From the NCBI GenBank assembly GCA_038526915.1, contig JBCBGF010000010.1, positions 57,248-121,247 on the forward strand: a stretch of DNA of 64,000 nt, read 5' to 3'. Shown piece after piece: positions 1-7,526 of the stretch. A model generated the notes under the pieces. The model searched no databases and was not told where the DNA came from. It saw only the letters and a program-made list of their open reading frames with translations. The DNA is from JBCBGF01 sp038526915 (lineage in GTDB: Bacteria > Pseudomonadota > Alphaproteobacteria > Rhodobacterales > Rhodobacteraceae). Position 1 is the stretch's first letter; every line of letters begins with the position of its first letter. The position numbers and the translations under genes were made by a program.

Positions 1-437
1 GGCCCGCCGGTGCCGTAGCCAACCTGCCGCGGCGCGTAGCCGTGGATCATCAGCGCGCCGCCGGGCCTGAGCGTCCGGTCCATCCCGCGAAAGATCCCGG
101 CGCGTTCGGCCGGCGGGGCGAACTGGAAGAAGATGCCCACGACGGCGTCATAGGCCGCCTCTGCCCAGTCCATCGTGTAGATGTCCGCGACGTGATAGTC
201 GACCGCGACCCCCGCCTCCGCCGCCAGCCCCCGCGCCTTCTCGATGCCCACGGGCGAAGCATCCATCGCGGTCACGGTATGGCCGAGCTTTGCCACGTAG
301 ACCGAGTTCCGCCCCTCGCCATCGGCGATCACCAGCACGTTCGCGTTCGGCGCCAGATGCCCCGCCTGCGCGGTGAGAAAGGCCGCGGGCTCAGTGCCGA
401 AGTGAAAGCCGGGTTGGGCGTATCGGTCGTTCCACAT
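1..437 (-). CDS. SAM-dependent class I methyltransferase (partial, C-terminus outside window)
   Basis: Read on the minus strand from an ATG at 437, an open frame of 145 codons runs off the left edge of the window, so the C-terminus is missing. The visible part starts MWNDRYAQPGFHFGTEPAAF. It carries a class I methyltransferase glycine motif (LVIADGEGRNS, about residues 35-45), an acidic residue for SAM ribose binding in AMDAS (about 58-62) and an ADIYTMDW segment typical of the Methyltransf_11/TehB-like group. The substrate cannot be told. The start codon lies inside a long inverted repeat. The gene follows ppk2 on the same strand. Confidence 0.8.
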   Translation of the reverse strand, partial: MWNDRYAQPGFHFGTEPAAFLTAQAGHLAPNANVLVIADGEGRNSVYVAKLGHTVTAMDASPVGIEKARGLAAEAGVAVDYHVADIYTMDWAEAAYDAVVGIFFQFAPPAERAGIFRGMDRTLRPGGALMIHGYAPRQVGYGTGG

Positions 438-467
438 GGGGTGTGAGCCTAGGGGCTCACCCCATGT
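434..467. promoter_or_regulatory. Inverted repeat covering the methyltransferase start codon
   Basis: The arms are ACATGGGG(TG)TGAGCC and GGCTCACCCCATGT around a TAGG loop, with a 2-nt bulge in one arm. In the minus-strand transcript the ATG (435-437) of the methyltransferase is inside the stem. It lies between the ppk2 stop (480) and the next gene, so it could be an intercistronic hairpin, a weak terminator (no U-run is present) or a translational control structure. The symmetry is directly visible; the role is inferred. Confidence 0.45.
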
Positions 468-479
468 CAGACAACAGGG

Positions 480-1382
480 TCAGGCATTCGCCCGCCGCAT
501 CTCCGGATGCAACGACGCCCCCAGCACATGGTCCGCCTTATGCACCACCTGCTCACCGCGTCCCACGATCAGCGGGTCAAACGCCTTCACCACCTTCTCA
601 TCCTTCCCCGGATACTCCACCGAGTTCAGAAAATGCGCCATGCATTCCAGCCGCGCGCGTTTCTTGTCGTTCGACTTGATGATCGTCCAGGGTGCATCCG
701 CGGTGTCGGTGTAGAAGAACATCGCCTCCTTCGCCTCGGTATAGTCGTCCCATTTGCCAAGAGATGCCTTGTCGATGGGCGACAGCTTCCACTGCTTCAG
801 CGGATCGGTCTCGCGGCTGTCAAAGCGGCGTTTCTGTTCGTCCTGCGTGACCGAGAACCAGTATTTGAAGAGATGGATGCCCGAGCGCACCAGCATCCGC
901 TCCAACTCCGGCGTCTGGCGCATGAACTCGAGGTATTCGTTGGGCGAGCAGAAGCCCATTACCCGCTCAACACCCGCGCGGTTGTACCAGGAGCGGTCGT
1001 AGAACACCATCTCACCTTTGGTCGGCAACTCATTGATGTAGCGCTGGAAAAACCACTGGCCTTTTTCCTCATCCGTGGGCTTGTTCAGCGCCACCACCCG
1101 GGCCGAGCGCGGGTTGAGGTGTTCGGTGAACCGCTTGATCGTGCCCCCTTTGCCGGCGGCATCGCGCCCCTCAAACAGCAGAACGAACTTCTGGCCCGTC
1201 TCCTGCGCCCAAAGCTGCACCTTCAAAAGCTCCGCCTGCAGCTTGGCCTTGCGCGTCTCATAGGACCGGCGCGAGAGCTTTTTGGCATAGGGATATTGCC
1301 CGTTCTCGAACGCCTCGCGAATGGGGTCGTGGGGCTGCGTGGAGGTGGGGGATGTTTCCGTCGGTTGAACCGTGTCGCGCAT
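480..1382 (-). CDS. ppk2: Polyphosphate kinase 2
   Basis: A 300-aa protein of the PPK2 family, which transfers phosphate between polyphosphate and nucleotides in the cytoplasm. The Walker A loop EGRDAAGKGG is at about 71-80 and the Walker B/lid motif YDRSWYNRAGVER at about 128-140, both diagnostic for one-domain PPK2. The C-terminal WTIIKSNDKKRAR stretch also fits. The length matches single-domain PPK2 (about 270-310 aa). Whether it prefers ADP, GDP or AMP cannot be decided from motifs alone. It is separated from the sulfotransferase gene upstream by about 60 nt and is probably transcribed independently. Confidence 0.93.
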   Translation of the reverse strand: MRDTVQPTETSPTSTQPHDPIREAFENGQYPYAKKLSRRSYETRKAKLQAELLKVQLWAQETGQKFVLLFEGRDAAGKGGTIKRFTEHLNPRSARVVALNKPTDEEKGQWFFQRYINELPTKGEMVFYDRSWYNRAGVERVMGFCSPNEYLEFMRQTPELERMLVRSGIHLFKYWFSVTQDEQKRRFDSRETDPLKQWKLSPIDKASLGKWDDYTEAKEAMFFYTDTADAPWTIIKSNDKKRARLECMAHFLNSVEYPGKDEKVVKAFDPLIVGRGEQVVHKADHVLGASLHPEMRRANA

Positions 1383-1445
1383 AAAGTCTCTCCGTTTATA
1401 TCGCTCAAGGGTACGTAAACGGGCCGCACGGTGCCTTGATCGGTG

Positions 1446-2339
1446 TCAAACGGGGGGCGGGCCGCCCTGCTCCAGCCAGCGGCGCAGATCGGGCTCGGGC
1501 ACAAGCTCAGCCATGCGCGCCTCATACCGCGCCACCTGCGCCGCGCTCAGCACCCCGTCCCACTTGAGCGTGCCCCCTTCGGCGAAGAAATCGCTGTCGC
1601 TCGCCCACAGCCCCGTCCCTCCCCCCGGCGCATGCTCCGTCGCACGGGCCTTCATCGCGTCGAACCCGGTGGCCTCGGTGACCCTCGCCAGAACCTCTCC
1701 GCTGGGATCCACCCCCGCCGCCTGCGCCAACCGTGCGACCGCCCCGGCCCGATCGGCCACCATATCGGCGTAATGCAGCACAGTCAGATCCCGCCCCCGG
1801 GGCGCCGCCACCGTCCGCCGATAATGCGCCACGAGCGAGGCCAGGCTATCGCGATCCACGTCATCTTCCCGAAACGGATTGGTGAGGTAGAACTCCAACG
1901 CCTCCCCCATCGGCGCCTTCAGCGGATGCGCCCCCCGCCCCGCCATGTTGTGGATATGCTTGCGGATCGACAGGAACACATCCAGCGGATGGCGATAGAC
2001 CGCCACCACCGGCACGCCCTCCCACACCGGAAACCCGTCCCCCGGCGTATGCGTCTTGACCACCCGCCGCCCGGTCTGCGCGGCCAGCGCCTCACGCTTG
2101 GCCCCCACTGGCACCATGTTCGAGTCGATCCAAGGCGAGATCACCGGCACCGGCCCGGGCAGATCGCCTCCCGCCAGAAGACGCACAAGGATCGTCTGCG
2201 TCCACGTCGTCCCGCATTTCGCGGGCGTGCAGACCATGACGTCGCCCACCCGCGCCGTATATATCTCCCACCGCTCGGGGTCGGTGATCTCCCCGCGATA
2301 GGTCCGGGTCGAAGGGGCGAGGATGGGGGCGTCGGGCAT
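1446..2339 (-). CDS. Sulfotransferase family protein
   Basis: A 297-aa protein with the sulfotransferase signature. The 5'-phosphosulfate loop TPAKCGTTWTQ is at about 38-48, the core KTHTP is at about 95-99 and the 3'-phosphate motif YRHPLDVFLSIRKH at about 115-128. These residues bind PAPS, and the length and fold resemble cytosolic Sulfotransfer_1 enzymes. The acceptor is not predictable. The gene is divergent from parE with a short intergenic region of about 118 nt that must hold both promoters. Confidence 0.9.
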   Translation of the reverse strand: MPDAPILAPSTRTYRGEITDPERWEIYTARVGDVMVCTPAKCGTTWTQTILVRLLAGGDLPGPVPVISPWIDSNMVPVGAKREALAAQTGRRVVKTHTPGDGFPVWEGVPVVAVYRHPLDVFLSIRKHIHNMAGRGAHPLKAPMGEALEFYLTNPFREDDVDRDSLASLVAHYRRTVAAPRGRDLTVLHYADMVADRAGAVARLAQAAGVDPSGEVLARVTEATGFDAMKARATEHAPGGGTGLWASDSDFFAEGGTLKWDGVLSAAQVARYEARMAELVPEPDLRRWLEQGGPPPV

Positions 2340-2457
2340 GGGCGGTCTCCCTAAAGTCCCGGCACCCTAGGCCCCGCACGCCTGAAACACCAACCGCATT
2401 GCGCACCCCCCACCCCCTGCCGTATCTTGTGGGCACAAAGCACAATAAGAGCAGCAT

Positions 2458-4419
2458 ATGGCCGACGATCTTCTTTCCGGCCCCGCGACCGGGGACGCCT
2501 ACGACGCCAATTCGATCGAAGTCCTCGAAGGGCTGGAACCGGTGCGCAAGCGGCCGGGGATGTATATCGGCGGCACCGATGAACGCGCGCTGCACCACCT
2601 GGTGGCCGAGGTGCTGGATAACTCGATGGATGAGGCCGTGGCGGGCCATGCCAACCGGATCGAGGTGGAGTTGCACGAGGACCATTCCGTCACCATCCGC
2701 GACAACGGGCGGGGCATACCGGTGGACCCGCACCCGAAGTTCCCCGACAAATCCGCGCTGGAGGTGATCCTGTGCACCCTCCACGCAGGCGGTAAATTTT
2801 CGGGCAAAGCCTACCAAACCTCCGGCGGTCTCCACGGTGTCGGCGTCTCCGTCGTCAACGCGCTGAGCGATCACCTGCGTGTCGAGGTGGCCCGCAACCG
2901 CGAGCTGTTCGCGCAGGAGTTCTCGCGCGGCATCCCGCAGGGCCCCGTCAAAACCCTCGGGTCCACCCCCAACCGCCGCGGCACACAAGTCACCTTCCAC
3001 GCCGATGCCGAGATCTTCGGCTCCCACAGGTTCAAGCCCGCGCGGCTGTTCAAGATGGTCCGCTCCAAAGCCTATCTCTTCTCAGGGGTAGAGATCCGCT
3101 GGAAATCCGCCATCGACGACGGCGAGACACCGACCGAGGCCACCTTCCACTTCCCCGGCGGCCTGTCGGACTACCTGACCGAGACGCTCGGGGGGGCCAC
3201 CACCTATGCCGAGCGGCCCTTCGCCGGCAAGGTCGAGTTCCAGGAAAAGTTCGGCCAACCCGGCAGCGTCGAATGGGCGATCAACTGGACGCCCGCGCGC
3301 GACGGGTTCCTCCAATCCTACTGCAACACCGTCCCCACGCCCGAGGGCGGCACGCATGAGGCCGGGTTCTGGGCCGCGATCCTCAAGGGCATCCGCGCCT
3401 ATGGGGAGCTCGCGAACAACCGCAAGGCCGCCCAGATCACACGGGACGATCTGATCACCGGGGGCGCGGCGCTGGTGTCGTGCTTCATCCGCGAGCCGGA
3501 GTTTGTGGGGCAAACCAAGGACCGCCTCGCCACCACCGAGGCGCAGCGCATGGTCGAAGGCGCGGTGCGCGACCATTTCGACAATTGGCTGGCGGCGGAT
3601 ACGAAATCGGCCGGCGCGATCCTCGATTTCCTGATCCTGCGCGCCGAGGAACGCCTGCGCCGCAAGCAGGAGAAAGAGACCGCCCGCAGATCCGCCACCA
3701 AGAAGCTGCGCCTGCCCGGCAAGCTGGTCGATTGCAGCCAGAATGCCCGCGAGGGCACCGAGCTCTTCATCGTCGAGGGCGACAGCGCGGGTGGCAGCGC
3801 CAAGATGGCCCGCGACCGCAAAACCCAGGCACTGCTACCCTTGCGCGGCAAGATCCTGAACGTGCTGGGCGCGGCGTCGTCAAAGCTGGGCTCCAACGCC
3901 GAGATCTCGGACCTCTGCCAGGCGCTGGGCGTCGGTCTGGGCACACGCTTCAACCTCGACGATCTGCGCTATGACAAGGTCATCATCATGACGGATGCCG
4001 ATGTCGACGGCGCGCATATCGCCTCGCTTCTGATGACGTTCTTCTTCACCCAGATGCGCCCGATGATCGATGCGGGGCACCTCTACCTCGCCTGCCCGCC
4101 GCTCTTCCGGCTGACCCAAGGGGCCAAGCGGGTTTATTGCCTGGACGAGGCCGAGCGGGATGCGTGGCTCGCGAAAGGCATCGGCGGCAAGGGCAAGATC
4201 GACGTCTCGCGGTTTAAAGGCTTAGGCGAGATGGATGCCAAGGACCTCAAAGAGACGACGATGGACCCGGGCTCCCGCAAGCTGATCCGCGTGACGGTGG
4301 ACGAGGATGAGCCGGGCGAGACCGGCGATCTGGTGGACCGGCTGATGGGGAAGAAGCCGGAGCTGAGGTTTCAGTACATCCAGGAGAACGCGCGGTTTGT
4401 GGAGGAGTTGGATGTTTGA
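2458..4419 (+). CDS. parE: DNA topoisomerase IV subunit B
   Basis: A 653-aa type IIA topoisomerase ATPase subunit. The GHKL ATP-binding domain has EVLDNSMDEA (about 51-60) and RDNGRGIPV. The transducer domain is followed by the TOPRIM motif EGDSAGGSAKMARDR (about 440) and DADVDGAHI (about 512-520), and the protein ends in the conserved C-terminal PELRFQYIQENA. The length and short C-terminal domain fit ParE rather than the longer GyrB. parC is not in the window. A small hairpin (GGGATT-gat-AATCCC, 4420-4434) directly follows the stop codon but lacks a T-run. Confidence 0.94.
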   Translation: MADDLLSGPATGDAYDANSIEVLEGLEPVRKRPGMYIGGTDERALHHLVAEVLDNSMDEAVAGHANRIEVELHEDHSVTIRDNGRGIPVDPHPKFPDKSALEVILCTLHAGGKFSGKAYQTSGGLHGVGVSVVNALSDHLRVEVARNRELFAQEFSRGIPQGPVKTLGSTPNRRGTQVTFHADAEIFGSHRFKPARLFKMVRSKAYLFSGVEIRWKSAIDDGETPTEATFHFPGGLSDYLTETLGGATTYAERPFAGKVEFQEKFGQPGSVEWAINWTPARDGFLQSYCNTVPTPEGGTHEAGFWAAILKGIRAYGELANNRKAAQITRDDLITGGAALVSCFIREPEFVGQTKDRLATTEAQRMVEGAVRDHFDNWLAADTKSAGAILDFLILRAEERLRRKQEKETARRSATKKLRLPGKLVDCSQNAREGTELFIVEGDSAGGSAKMARDRKTQALLPLRGKILNVLGAASSKLGSNAEISDLCQALGVGLGTRFNLDDLRYDKVIIMTDADVDGAHIASLLMTFFFTQMRPMIDAGHLYLACPPLFRLTQGAKRVYCLDEAERDAWLAKGIGGKGKIDVSRFKGLGEMDAKDLKETTMDPGSRKLIRVTVDEDEPGETGDLVDRLMGKKPELRFQYIQENARFVEELDV

Positions 4420-4454
4420 GGGATTGATAATCCCTTCGAGTCTGTAGGCACAAA

Positions 4455-5207
4455 ATGCTCGATGAGCTGCTTCTTTTTGGTGGCGTAGCCAGCGTTTTCG
4501 CGCTCATAGACTTTATTGTGCCCCCTGCATTACGGGATAAAGTTGCTGAGATAATACTTGGCTTTCACAGTTTTGATGTGACGAACCTTGAAAGTAGTAT
4601 TATTAATGCTCTTCTTGCGCCATTTATAAAAGATAATAGAATAAAACCACTTCGCGTACTCATTTTTTCAATTTCATTTGCAAGTGTATTGACAGTACTG
4701 ATATCAATCAACAGTCATAACTCAGGAAACACGCCACTTGAACTCAATCACTATGCAATCGTCTTTATCTTCATAATCGGGATAATTCTATTTCCCCTTG
4801 ACTTCATAAGTCTACAGATAACGAGAAGAATATTTTATGGAAGCTCGACCAGTGCAGTGATGGTAGTTTTCAAAATCGTGCTTGACGTTGTCCTTTCCGC
4901 TTTGGTCGTTGTGGGTTCAATCTATTTTACCTGGCAGGCATTTTCTTTTCTTTCAGGAACGACGTCCGTTGTCGGGCGTAACCTAGAAGCCGGGGCCGTA
5001 ATTGTATTGATGGGAACACTATTCTCAGTGTTTTCAGCGATATTCATAAACTTACTCCAGGTATTGAGTCTTATGTCGGGGTGCTTCATACGCTTTCTTG
5101 TTTGGCTCTCGCACAGAAACAGGCCTCTTGTTTTATATACAAATTTTCAAAATGCACCTTTTACACTTATTGGAATAGTTTCAGCATTTATTGTGGTAAT
5201 AATTTGA
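4455..5207 (+). CDS. Multi-pass membrane protein of unknown function, AT-rich
   Basis: The 250-aa product starts MLDELLLFGGVASVFALIDF and has about six hydrophobic segments (near 5-25, 75-95, 105-128, 137-165, 177-205 and 236-250). I recognise no family. Its base and codon use is far more AT-rich than its neighbours (many ATA, TTA and AAT codons), and the region downstream to about 5450 is AT-rich too, which suggests acquisition by transfer. It starts 35 nt after parE, but co-transcription is only a possibility. The absence of stops over 250 codons in AT-rich DNA supports a real gene. Confidence 0.7.
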   Translation: MLDELLLFGGVASVFALIDFIVPPALRDKVAEIILGFHSFDVTNLESSIINALLAPFIKDNRIKPLRVLIFSISFASVLTVLISINSHNSGNTPLELNHYAIVFIFIIGIILFPLDFISLQITRRIFYGSSTSAVMVVFKIVLDVVLSALVVVGSIYFTWQAFSFLSGTTSVVGRNLEAGAVIVLMGTLFSVFSAIFINLLQVLSLMSGCFIRFLVWLSHRNRPLVLYTNFQNAPFTLIGIVSAFIVVII

Positions 5208-5714
5208 GCCGTATAGTCTTAAGAAAAAGCTATCACAGAAGCGTTATGCAAAGCGATCTTTAAGAACTTTCGTGCCTTTACGTAACAGCTTAGCCAACGC
5301 TAGGAAATTAGGAGCCGAAAGTTGGTAATGTGTCCACACGATTTTTGCCTTTCTTTCCACCTTTACACCAATCGCAAGAGTGTTCAAGCTAAGACAAAAT
5401 CCAACGGGATCGTTGAAATCTTAGCTTAGGCGTGCACTTCTTGTCTGCGTGAGGTCTAATTATTGTGATTGGATGAATGATTACCAAGGCGCGTGTAACC
5501 CTCCTCAAGACACGTCAGCGCCCGCAAAATCGCCGCTTCGTCTGAGCTCAAGGCCAATAAAGCAGTTTCGGATTCTTGACGCCCGCCAGCCCTCCGCTCA
5601 CGCCCCGGGCGTGCGCGCAGTCCATCGGTCCACTGGCCCGCGACCGGCAGGGCTCCGCCCGTTCGCCTCTCGAAAGGTCCACTGGACCTTTCGCCGCCTT
5701 CGGCGGGCCGAGGC
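5208..5714. other. Gene-poor region: AT-rich tail of the putative island, then a structured repeat
   Basis: From 5208 to about 5450 the sequence remains AT-rich and I see no convincing gene. From about 5500 the composition returns to that of the host. The segment 5646-5714 is one copy of the hairpin repeat listed separately. A minus-strand open frame (5456-5755) contains a plausible-looking ALLALSSDEAAILRA stretch, but most of it runs through the repeat, so I do not call it. Confidence 0.5.
5646..5714 (-). repeat. Hairpin repeat, copy 1, directly after a cytochrome c gene
   Basis: This segment begins at the end of the ancestral cytochrome c frame and contains CGAAAGGTCCACTGGACCTTTCG (an 11-bp stem around one central base) flanked by GGCGGGCC- and GCTCCGCCCGTTCGCC-type sequence. 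A second copy at 6934-7009 has the same position after the paralogous cytochrome gene. The stem pair G-C in this copy is A-T in the other, so base pairing is maintained. It may act as a 3' end or processing structure. Confidence 0.65.
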
Positions 5715-5780
5715 TCACTCCTGCACACTCTCCAGCCAGGCGGCCACATCCGCAATCGGCCGGCTCGTCAGGATCGGCTA
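5715..5780 (-). pseudogene. Detached C-terminal codons of the first cytochrome c, after an in-frame TAG
   Basis: After the TAG (5778-5780 on the minus strand) the same frame continues for 20 codons (PILTSRPIADVAAWLESVQE) to a TGA at 5715-5717. This tail aligns with the end of the paralogous cytochrome at 7010-7405 (PVFTSQAVVDITHWLASIQE). The amber codon therefore appears to be a recent nonsense change in an otherwise intact gene. Confidence 0.8.
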
Positions 5781-6131
5781 GCCCGTCTCCGACGCAATCG
5801 CCACATCCTCTCCCTCAAAGAAGTCGCCAAAGAGCGGCATCACGCCCCCATGGGCGAGCAGCGGATCGCGCCCGTCTATCTGGCGCACCACCTGGGACAC
5901 CGGAAACACGCCGCCATTGCCCGCAGCCAGCGATGTCAGATCGGGCGGCAGGATTGTCAGCACCGCCCCCATCCGCCCATCGCCCCGCGCGCCATCCCCG
6001 TGGCAGGTCGCGCAATAGGCCGCGAAGATGCCGCCGCCCTCGACCACATCGCCCGGGGCGCCCACGACCTCCTCGGCATTGGGTGCCGTCGCCAGGACCA
6101 TTAGCGCCAGAACAGGTGCCAGCTCTCTCAT
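5778..6131 (-). CDS. Small secreted c-type cytochrome, C-terminally truncated by TAG
   Basis: The frame from ATG 6131 gives about 117 aa with a hydrophobic signal peptide (MRELAPVLALMVLATAP), one haem-binding CATCH motif at about residue 40 and a candidate axial methionine in GGVMPLFGDF. It would be a periplasmic monohaem cytochrome. Compared with the paralog at 7010-7405 it lacks the last about 20 residues, which form the C-terminal helix, because of the in-frame TAG. An ATG at 6203 is also open in frame, but 6131 places the signal peptide at the N-terminus and has a GAGAGGCAGAG ribosome-binding region. The product may be unstable or a pseudogene product. Confidence 0.7.
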   Translation of the reverse strand: MRELAPVLALMVLATAPNAEEVVGAPGDVVEGGGIFAAYCATCHGDGARGDGRMGAVLTILPPDLTSLAAGNGGVFPVSQVVRQIDGRDPLLAHGGVMPLFGDFFEGEDVAIASETG

Positions 6132-6241
6132 CTCTGCCTCTCTCAACGATGCCCTGCCCTCAGCCTGCGCGGCGCCGGATGCGCGCGCTTTGATCGGGGT
6201 CAAGCCACGCGGACGAGGGCAGGCACCAATCGCACGACAGA

Positions 6242-6398
6242 GGCCATCGCAGGCCCGCGGGTGGGCGATCCGACCTGTCGCAAAGGCACTTTATCTCTCA
6301 AAGCGCATCTTCCGCATCGCCCGCGCGCTGCATATGCAAATCGCCGACCCGACGGGGCGGGCCTGCGATGGCCGGGGCCTGCGGCCTGTTAACCGGCC
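6242..6398 (+). repeat. Structured intergenic element, copy A
   Basis: The outer stem is a perfect 16 bp, GGCCATCGCAGGCCCG (6242-6257) with CGGGCCTGCGATGGCC (6358-6373). An inner stem GGCGAT/ATCGCC (6264-6269/6340-6345) encloses the conserved core with CACTTTAT and GCATCTTCC (6287-6313). A third arm CCGGCC (6393-6398) can pair with GGCCGG (6370-6375), which overlaps the outer stem. It lies between the divergent cytochrome and YdcZ-like genes, ending about 90 nt before the latter. Copy B (30744) is nearly identical, while copies C, D and E keep the architecture with different stems. Confidence 0.8.
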
Positions 6399-6486
6399 AG
6401 GAGAAATGCGTGAGGATGCACACCCCCCGGGGTGACACCGCCGCCAATTTACGCTCCCCTATCCCGACCAACGCGAGGAGAGCCCG

Positions 6487-6933
6487 ATGCCCACCCCCTA
6501 TACCTACGCCGCCATCATGTTCGCCGCCGGGATCGGGATCCCGACGCTCGCGGCGCTCAACGCCTCCCTCGGCACGCGGATCGGCTCGCCCGCGGCGGCG
6601 GCGGTGATCCTCTTTGCCATCGCTGCACTCTGCGCCGTGGCCGCGACGCTGGTGACCGGCGGCACCCGCGCGCTGAGTGCCGCGCCAGCGCAGCCCAAGA
6701 TCCTCTTGCTCGCCGGTGTCCTGATCGCCTTCTATGTCCTGTCGATCACCTGGATCGCGCCCGTGTTCGGCGTGGGCAATGCGGTGTTCTTCGTCCTCCT
6801 GGGCCAGCTCGTGGCCGCCGCCGCCATCGACCATTTCGGCCTTTTCGGCGCGCGCGAGGCCACGCTCACCTGGTCACGCGCAGGTGGCATCGCGCTGATG
6901 GCGGCGGGCGTGGCGCTGACGCAAAGGGTGTAG
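6487..6933 (+). CDS. YdcZ/DUF606-type small DMT-superfamily membrane protein
   Basis: The 148-aa protein has five hydrophobic helices (about 7-25, 35-57, 70-90, 97-115 and 128-145). Its pattern (PTYAAIMFAAGIGIPTLAALNASLGTRIGSP, ending SRAGGIALMAAGVALTQR) matches the DUF606/YdcZ branch of the drug/metabolite transporter superfamily, small inner-membrane proteins thought to be exporters. The substrate is unknown. A ribosome-binding sequence GAGGAGAGCCCG precedes the ATG. The gene sits between the two cytochrome paralogs and downstream of structured element A. Confidence 0.75.
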   Translation: MPTPYTYAAIMFAAGIGIPTLAALNASLGTRIGSPAAAAVILFAIAALCAVAATLVTGGTRALSAAPAQPKILLLAGVLIAFYVLSITWIAPVFGVGNAVFFVLLGQLVAAAAIDHFGLFGAREATLTWSRAGGIALMAAGVALTQRV

Positions 6934-7009
6934 GGCGGCCCGAAGGGCTCCGCCCGTTCGCCCCTCAAAAGGTCCACTGGACCTTTTGCCGCCTACAGCG
7001 GGCCGGGGC
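6934..7009 (-). repeat. Hairpin repeat, copy 2, directly after the second cytochrome c gene
   Basis: The segment contains CAAAAGGTCCACTGGACCTTTTG, an 11-bp stem around one base, with the same flanks (GGCTCCGCCCGTTCGCC and GCGGGCCGGGGCTCACTC) as copy 1 at 5646-5714. It starts immediately after the cytochrome stop codon at 7010. One stem pair is A-T here and G-C in copy 1, which is compensatory change. It lies between the convergent YdcZ-like and cytochrome genes and could serve as a 3' end for either. Confidence 0.65.
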
Positions 7010-7405
7010 TCACTCTTGTATGGACGCCAACCAATGCGTGATATCCACCACCGCCTGACTGGTGAAGACCGGCGTACCATCGGCCCCGTCGATCACCCCG
7101 CTCTGGTCTTCGAGGATCAGCCCGAATACCGGCATCGGCCCGCCATGGGCAATGATATCCCGTCCATCGATGCGGCGCGCGATTTCGGCCAAGGGGAACG
7201 GCACGCCCCCCGGCGCAAGCTGGGTCAGATCCGGGGGCTGGATCTGCAGGATCGAGGTCATCGGCCCATCCCCCTTAGCCTCAAGCCCATGGCAGGTGGC
7301 GCAATTGGCGCGAAAGAGCGCGGCCCCGTTGGCCGGGTCAGGCTCGGCGGCCAGCGCGGGCGCGGCGGCGACGGTCACGGCAAGCAAAAAGGGGCGTCTT
7401 AGCAT
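7010..7405 (-). CDS. Small periplasmic c-type cytochrome (intact paralog)
   Basis: The 131-aa protein begins at ATG 7405 with a clear signal peptide (MLRRPFLLAVTVAAAPALAAE). It has a CATCH haem site at about 37-41 and a likely axial Met in GGPMPVFGLIL. The full C-terminal helix ends in THWLASIQE. It is a monohaem class I cytochrome, probably a soluble periplasmic electron carrier of unknown partner. It is paralogous to the gene at 5778-6131, and both are followed by the same hairpin repeat, so the pair arose by duplication of gene plus 3' region. Longer in-frame starts up to 7543 exist but would bury the signal peptide. Confidence 0.85.
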   Translation of the reverse strand: MLRRPFLLAVTVAAAPALAAEPDPANGAALFRANCATCHGLEAKGDGPMTSILQIQPPDLTQLAPGGVPFPLAEIARRIDGRDIIAHGGPMPVFGLILEDQSGVIDGADGTPVFTSQAVVDITHWLASIQE

Positions 7406-7526
7406 CGAACGGCTCCATCGTGGTGATGGGCCGATACTGCACCCGCGCCACGCCGCCCGACTTTGACCCCGATCAACCCCATTGCAGTTGACGCAGCCCC
7501 TTTGCCCACGGCAAGGGTAGAGGACG

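Noticed and set aside
4420..4434. Hairpin directly after parE as an intrinsic terminator
   Set aside because: The stem is only 6-7 bp and is not followed by a T-run, so the evidence is too weak for a separate terminator call.
5456..5755. Minus-strand open frame of about 99 codons next to the AT-rich patch
   Set aside because: Most of it translates the hairpin repeat and the cytochrome tail out of frame, leaving only a short plausible stretch.
5778..5780. In-frame TAG in the cytochrome gene as a pyrrolysine codon, given an MttB-family gene in the window
   Set aside because: The MttB-family gene here has no internal TAG, so it is a non-pyrrolysine member, and no pyl genes are seen. A plain nonsense mutation is simpler.
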